Shown here: positions 3,956 to 6,162 of the stretch, in pieces
Layout of the letters: each line of letters opens with the position of its first letter
Numbering within the stretch: position 1 is the stretch's first letter
Source: Patescibacteria group bacterium
GTDB taxonomy: Bacteria; Patescibacteriota; Minisyncoccia; UBA6257
Direction: 5' to 3'
Length of the DNA stretch: 6,162 nucleotides
NCBI GenBank assembly: GCA_022705545.1
Contig: JAKJEG010000020.1
Span: 1 to 6,162 of the forward strand
Notes under the pieces: generated by a model
What the model was told of the DNA's origin: nothing
Database searches by the model: none
The model's input: only the letters and a program-made list of their open reading frames with translations
Made by a program: the position numbers and the translations under genes

Positions 3956-5233
3956 CTATTTTACCACCGGCGAAGGATAAATTGGTTCTCTTGTTCCTTG
4001 CAAATGGCTAATAGCATTTTGGATTGATTCCTCTGAAGAACTAATAATTAAATAATCGTCAAAAAAGGCATAACCAATTCCCAGTTCTTTTTTACCAAAA
4101 TCGCAAAAACGAACTGTTGCGCCGAGCAATTCTTTTTCCTGAAAAGTACATTTTATTTTGCTGGGTTTTTCAACCAAAATAAAATTACTTAAATCATCAA
4201 GTATTTTCCCCTTTTCCCAAGCAAGGAAAACATTTTTTACGGCTTCCTGATTTTCTCGGCCAATTTCTACAATTAAACCTAAAGAAGGGTTGACTTCTCC
4301 ATAATAGCTATAAACTAAATATTTTCTTGCTAAAAGATAGGGTTGTAATCTTTCTGGCAAAGAAGGAATTAACGATAACATTACTTCTTCATTACTTAAA
4401 AGTTCGTTATGAATTGGAATTAAAACTTTAAAAGTTGAAGGGGGTAAAATTTGAGACAAGGCTTCGTTTCTAATTGCTTGAGTTACCAAAGAACCAATAA
4501 TCTTGATCTCAAAAGAAGATTTTTGATAAGGAGAACTAATGGAAATGAAAGGTGATGGTGGCAAAGTTGTGGTCGTAGTGGTCGTGGTTGTTGAAGTAGT
4601 TGTTGGAGTAATCACCGGCTGTTGGGGTTTGGCAAATTTTGGCCAAATAACAAAATAGCCCAATACTCCCCCTGCCACCAAAATCACGGCAACCGCAATT
4701 AAAATTAAGGATTTTGAGGATTTTGGCTTGACTTGTTGAGGAAATTCCGGCGAAATAAATTCTTGAGGCTGGTTGATATCTCCGCCTGCTGGGGGAATAT
4801 TAATCGGAGAAAAACTTAAATCTTCGGGGATGGTATTTAATGGTTCTTGATTAGATACTTGGTTTGGCATCTGATTAGCTGATGGCGCCTGATTAAAATC
4901 AGATGGCGCCTGATTAAAATCAACTCCCCCAACAACTTCTGAGGGGTTAATATTAGGGGCTTCAAAATAAGGCTCAGCTTCTTTGGCTTGAAAAGAAGAA
5001 GCGCTCTCAGGATTTTGATTCCCAGAAGGAATAAAATTAATATTACCTAAATTTTCATCTGTTGGTAAATTACCACCAGATGATTTGACTCTCTCTAAAT
5101 CTGACTCCATCGTCCGAATAGTAATATTGTCCTCTTCCGGTGGAGCAAATCTCCCTCCTGTTGTTGGCTGTTGACCATTCAAATTTTCTTGATTTAAATT
5201 ATTAAAATCAGGTGAAGAAAAATTGTTATCCAT
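3956..5233 (-). CDS. Single-pass membrane protein of unknown function, low-complexity head and Thr-rich stalk
   Basis: I do not recognise a named family. The 425-residue protein has four visible parts. Residues 1-170 are Asn/Gln/Pro/Ser-rich and probably disordered, except for a charged island at about 34-55 (DNITIRTMESDLERVKSSGG). They contain a duplicated DFNQAPS heptad at 105-118. Residues 175-197 form one hydrophobic segment after KPKSSKS; the basic residues before it favour N-in, C-out. Residues 209-224 are an almost pure Thr run followed by PPSP, like a cell-surface stalk. Residues 228-425 look like a folded outer domain with two cysteines (C362 and C377) that could pair, and a late FFDDYLIISSSEES segment reminiscent of DUF3352-like surface proteins; that resemblance is weak. 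The ATG at 5231-5233 follows a good promoter but has no Shine-Dalgarno. The stop is TAG, 66 bp before ftsH, so co-transcription with ftsH is possible. Confidence 0.85.
   Translation of the reverse strand: MDNNFSSPDFNNLNQENLNGQQPTTGGRFAPPEEDNITIRTMESDLERVKSSGGNLPTDENLGNINFIPSGNQNPESASSFQAKEAEPYFEAPNINPSEVVGGVDFNQAPSDFNQAPSANQMPNQVSNQEPLNTIPEDLSFSPINIPPAGGDINQPQEFISPEFPQQVKPKSSKSLILIAVAVILVAGGVLGYFVIWPKFAKPQQPVITPTTTSTTTTTTTTTLPPSPFISISSPYQKSSFEIKIIGSLVTQAIRNEALSQILPPSTFKVLIPIHNELLSNEEVMLSLIPSLPERLQPYLLARKYLVYSYYGEVNPSLGLIVEIGRENQEAVKNVFLAWEKGKILDDLSNFILVEKPSKIKCTFQEKELLGATVRFCDFGKKELGIGYAFFDDYLIISSSEESIQNAISHLQGTREPIYPSPVVK
4881..4922 (-). repeat. 21-bp exact tandem duplication inside the membrane protein gene
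   Basis: Two identical 21-base units, 4881-4901 and 4902-4922, lie head to tail. They encode the repeated DFNQAPS heptad in the disordered head. The length is a multiple of three, so the frame is kept. This looks like recent slippage or duplication in a region tolerant of length change. Confidence 0.9.
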
Positions 5234-5280
5234 AATATTATAATTTTTATTTTTTAAAATTATTTTTTAAAGTTATTTAT

Positions 5281-5308
5281 ATTATAGCACAAATTAAAAT
5301 CAAGTAAA
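5281..5308 (-). promoter_or_regulatory. Sigma-70-type promoter with extended -10 for the 425-residue membrane protein gene
   Basis: On the minus strand TTTACT (rc of 5303-5308; 4 of 6 to TTGACA) is followed after 16 bases by TATAAT (rc of 5281-5286; 6 of 6). The -10 is preceded by TGC, giving an extended -10. The predicted start is near 5274, leaving an A/T-only leader of about 40 nt before the ATG at 5233. The -35 box is only two bases from the pnp terminator, so transcription appears to stop and restart here. Confidence 0.75.
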
Positions 5309-5310
5309 GC

Positions 5311-5342
5311 AAAAATCCTTGTTGCCGGCAACAAGGATTTTT
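5311..5342 (-). terminator. Rho-independent terminator after pnp (perfect 32-bp palindrome)
   Basis: The two 16-base arms, AAAAATCCTTGTTGCC and GGCAACAAGGATTTTT, are perfectly complementary with no spacer, so the central GCCGGC partly opens as the loop. On the minus strand the stem ends in TTTTT followed by GCTTTACTTG. Because the palindrome has A5 and T5 ends it could work in both directions. It lies 55 bp past the pnp stop codon and touches the promoter of the next gene. Confidence 0.9.
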
Positions 5343-5397
5343 AATTTTCAATAATCAATGAAAAAATTTTCAAAGATTTGAGATTGTTATAAAATCA

Positions 5398-6162
5398 CTA
5401 CTTCTTTTCTTTTCTTGGTGATTCAAATTTTAAATCTTTTAAAGATAAAGAAACTTTACCATTCGGCTCAATTTTTTTAACCTTGACTTTTATTGTCTCG
5501 CCTATTTTTAAAACATCATCTATTTTATTTACCCGATAAGGAAATTCAGAAATATGAAGTAAACCAGAATGCTGATGGCCTAAATCAATAATGGCTCCAA
5601 AATCCCGAATTTGAGAGACTTTTCCTTCAACAACCTCTCCTTCTAATAAATCTTTTGTTATCTCTTCGATTTCTTGCAGAGCAATTTTTGCCTTTTCTTC
5701 ATCTGGTGAAGTAATGTAAAGAGTTCCGTCTTCTTCAATATCAATAGTTGTGCCAGTTGCCTGAGTAATGGCTTGAATAACCTTTCCGCCGGGACCAATT
5801 AATTCGCCGATTTTCTCGGGTTTAATTTTATAAGTAAATATTCTCGGAGCATAAGGCGAAAGGTTTTTTCTTGGCTCATTAATAACCTGATTCATTTTTT
5901 CTAAAATGAACAACCGGGCTTCTTTTGCCTGAATTAAAGTTTTCTCAAAAATTTCCTGAGAAATGCCTTTAATTTTTAAATCCATTTGTAAAGCCGTAAT
6001 TCCTTTTTCGGTTCCGGCAACCTTGCAATCCATATCGCCAAAATGATCTTCTGGCCCCTGAATATCAGTTAAAATTTTATATTCTCCTTTATCATTAGTC
6101 ATTAACCCCATCGCAATACCGGCAATATGTTTTGGAATAGGTACCCCGGCAGCCATTAAAGC
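5398..6162 (-). CDS. pnp: Polynucleotide phosphorylase (PNPase), C-terminal part; gene runs off the right edge
   Basis: PNPase degrades RNA 3' to 5' by phosphorolysis, releasing nucleoside diphosphates, as a trimer and often with degradosome partners. The 255 codons seen continue in frame past the window edge, so the Met at 6154-6156 is internal (it reads A-L-M-A-A-G-V-P-I) and not the start. In window numbering, residues 1 to about 105 end the second RNase PH domain. The EDHFGDMDCKVAG stretch keeps the residues equivalent to E. coli D486, D492 and K494 (here about D39, D45 and K47) that bind the catalytic metal. A KH domain follows (about 110-167) with its GPGG loop at 123-126. An S1 domain (about 175-246, with RDFGAIIDLG and GLLHISEF) and a short basic tail end the protein, which stops at TAG. 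Domain order and the C-terminus look normal. A strong terminator lies 55 bp downstream, so pnp probably ends its own transcript. Confidence 0.97.
   Translation of the reverse strand, partial: ALMAAGVPIPKHIAGIAMGLMTNDKGEYKILTDIQGPEDHFGDMDCKVAGTEKGITALQMDLKIKGISQEIFEKTLIQAKEARLFILEKMNQVINEPRKNLSPYAPRIFTYKIKPEKIGELIGPGGKVIQAITQATGTTIDIEEDGTLYITSPDEEKAKIALQEIEEITKDLLEGEVVEGKVSQIRDFGAIIDLGHQHSGLLHISEFPYRVNKIDDVLKIGETIKVKVKKIEPNGKVSLSLKDLKFESPRKEKK

Noticed and set aside
5398..6156. Treating the Met at 6154-6156 as the pnp start
   Set aside because: The frame stays open upstream to the edge with PNPase-like residues (A-L before M-A-A-G-V-P), so the Met is internal and the gene is only cut by the window.
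707..6162. Alternative genetic code (UGA as Gly or Trp)
   Set aside because: Tryptophans and glycines in the recognised proteins are encoded normally, no in-frame TGA is needed, and all three genes end in TAG.

Overview
The window is an AT-rich bacterial chromosome segment. Every protein gene, and the one intact RNA gene, lies on the minus strand. Transcription runs from high to low coordinates: the 3' end of pnp (polynucleotide phosphorylase), a 425-residue single-pass membrane protein of unknown function, ftsH (membrane AAA+ zinc protease) interrupted in frame by an intein, and then a tRNA-Ile(UAU) gene set in a cluster of broken tRNA copies and repeats. The standard bacterial code fits: all three protein genes end in TAG and no in-frame TGA is needed. 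AT richness, no visible Shine-Dalgarno before either complete gene, a tRNA-Ile with a true UAU anticodon, and a membrane protein with an Asn/Gln/Pro-rich cytoplasmic head and Thr-rich stalk together suggest a Candidate Phyla Radiation (Patescibacteria) type organism. That assignment is an inference, not proven here.

Region by region. 5398-6162 is the C-terminal part of pnp: the end of the second RNase PH core with its metal ligands, then KH and S1 domains. 5234-5397 holds a perfect 32-bp palindrome that should terminate pnp, directly followed by an extended -10 promoter for the next gene. 3956-5233 encodes the unknown membrane protein. A second promoter candidate lies in the 66-bp gap before ftsH. 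707-3889 encodes a 1060-residue FtsH precursor. Residues 312-757 form a 446-residue intein with Ser at position 1, an internal helix-turn-helix, a two-motif LAGLIDADG endonuclease and a C-terminal His-Asn. It sits inside the AATN sensor-1 motif of the AAA+ ATPase. Removing it restores a 614-residue FtsH with every expected catalytic motif. A 17-bp-stem hairpin follows the ftsH stop.

1-646 has no protein gene. It contains one well-formed tRNA-Ile(UAU), a 3' half copy beginning at the anticodon, a 5' half copy whose D-loop carries a 72-bp structured insert, a further 5' fragment, and direct repeats of about 67 and 142 bp. The acceptor stem of the intact tRNA continues as a perfect inverted repeat into its flanks (19 bp in all).

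Functionally, PNPase (RNA decay) and FtsH (membrane and regulatory proteolysis) are housekeeping quality-control genes. The unknown protein between them could be envelope-associated, but nothing ties it directly to either. The two observations most worth following are the intein in the FtsH ATPase site and the tRNA-derived repeat cluster.
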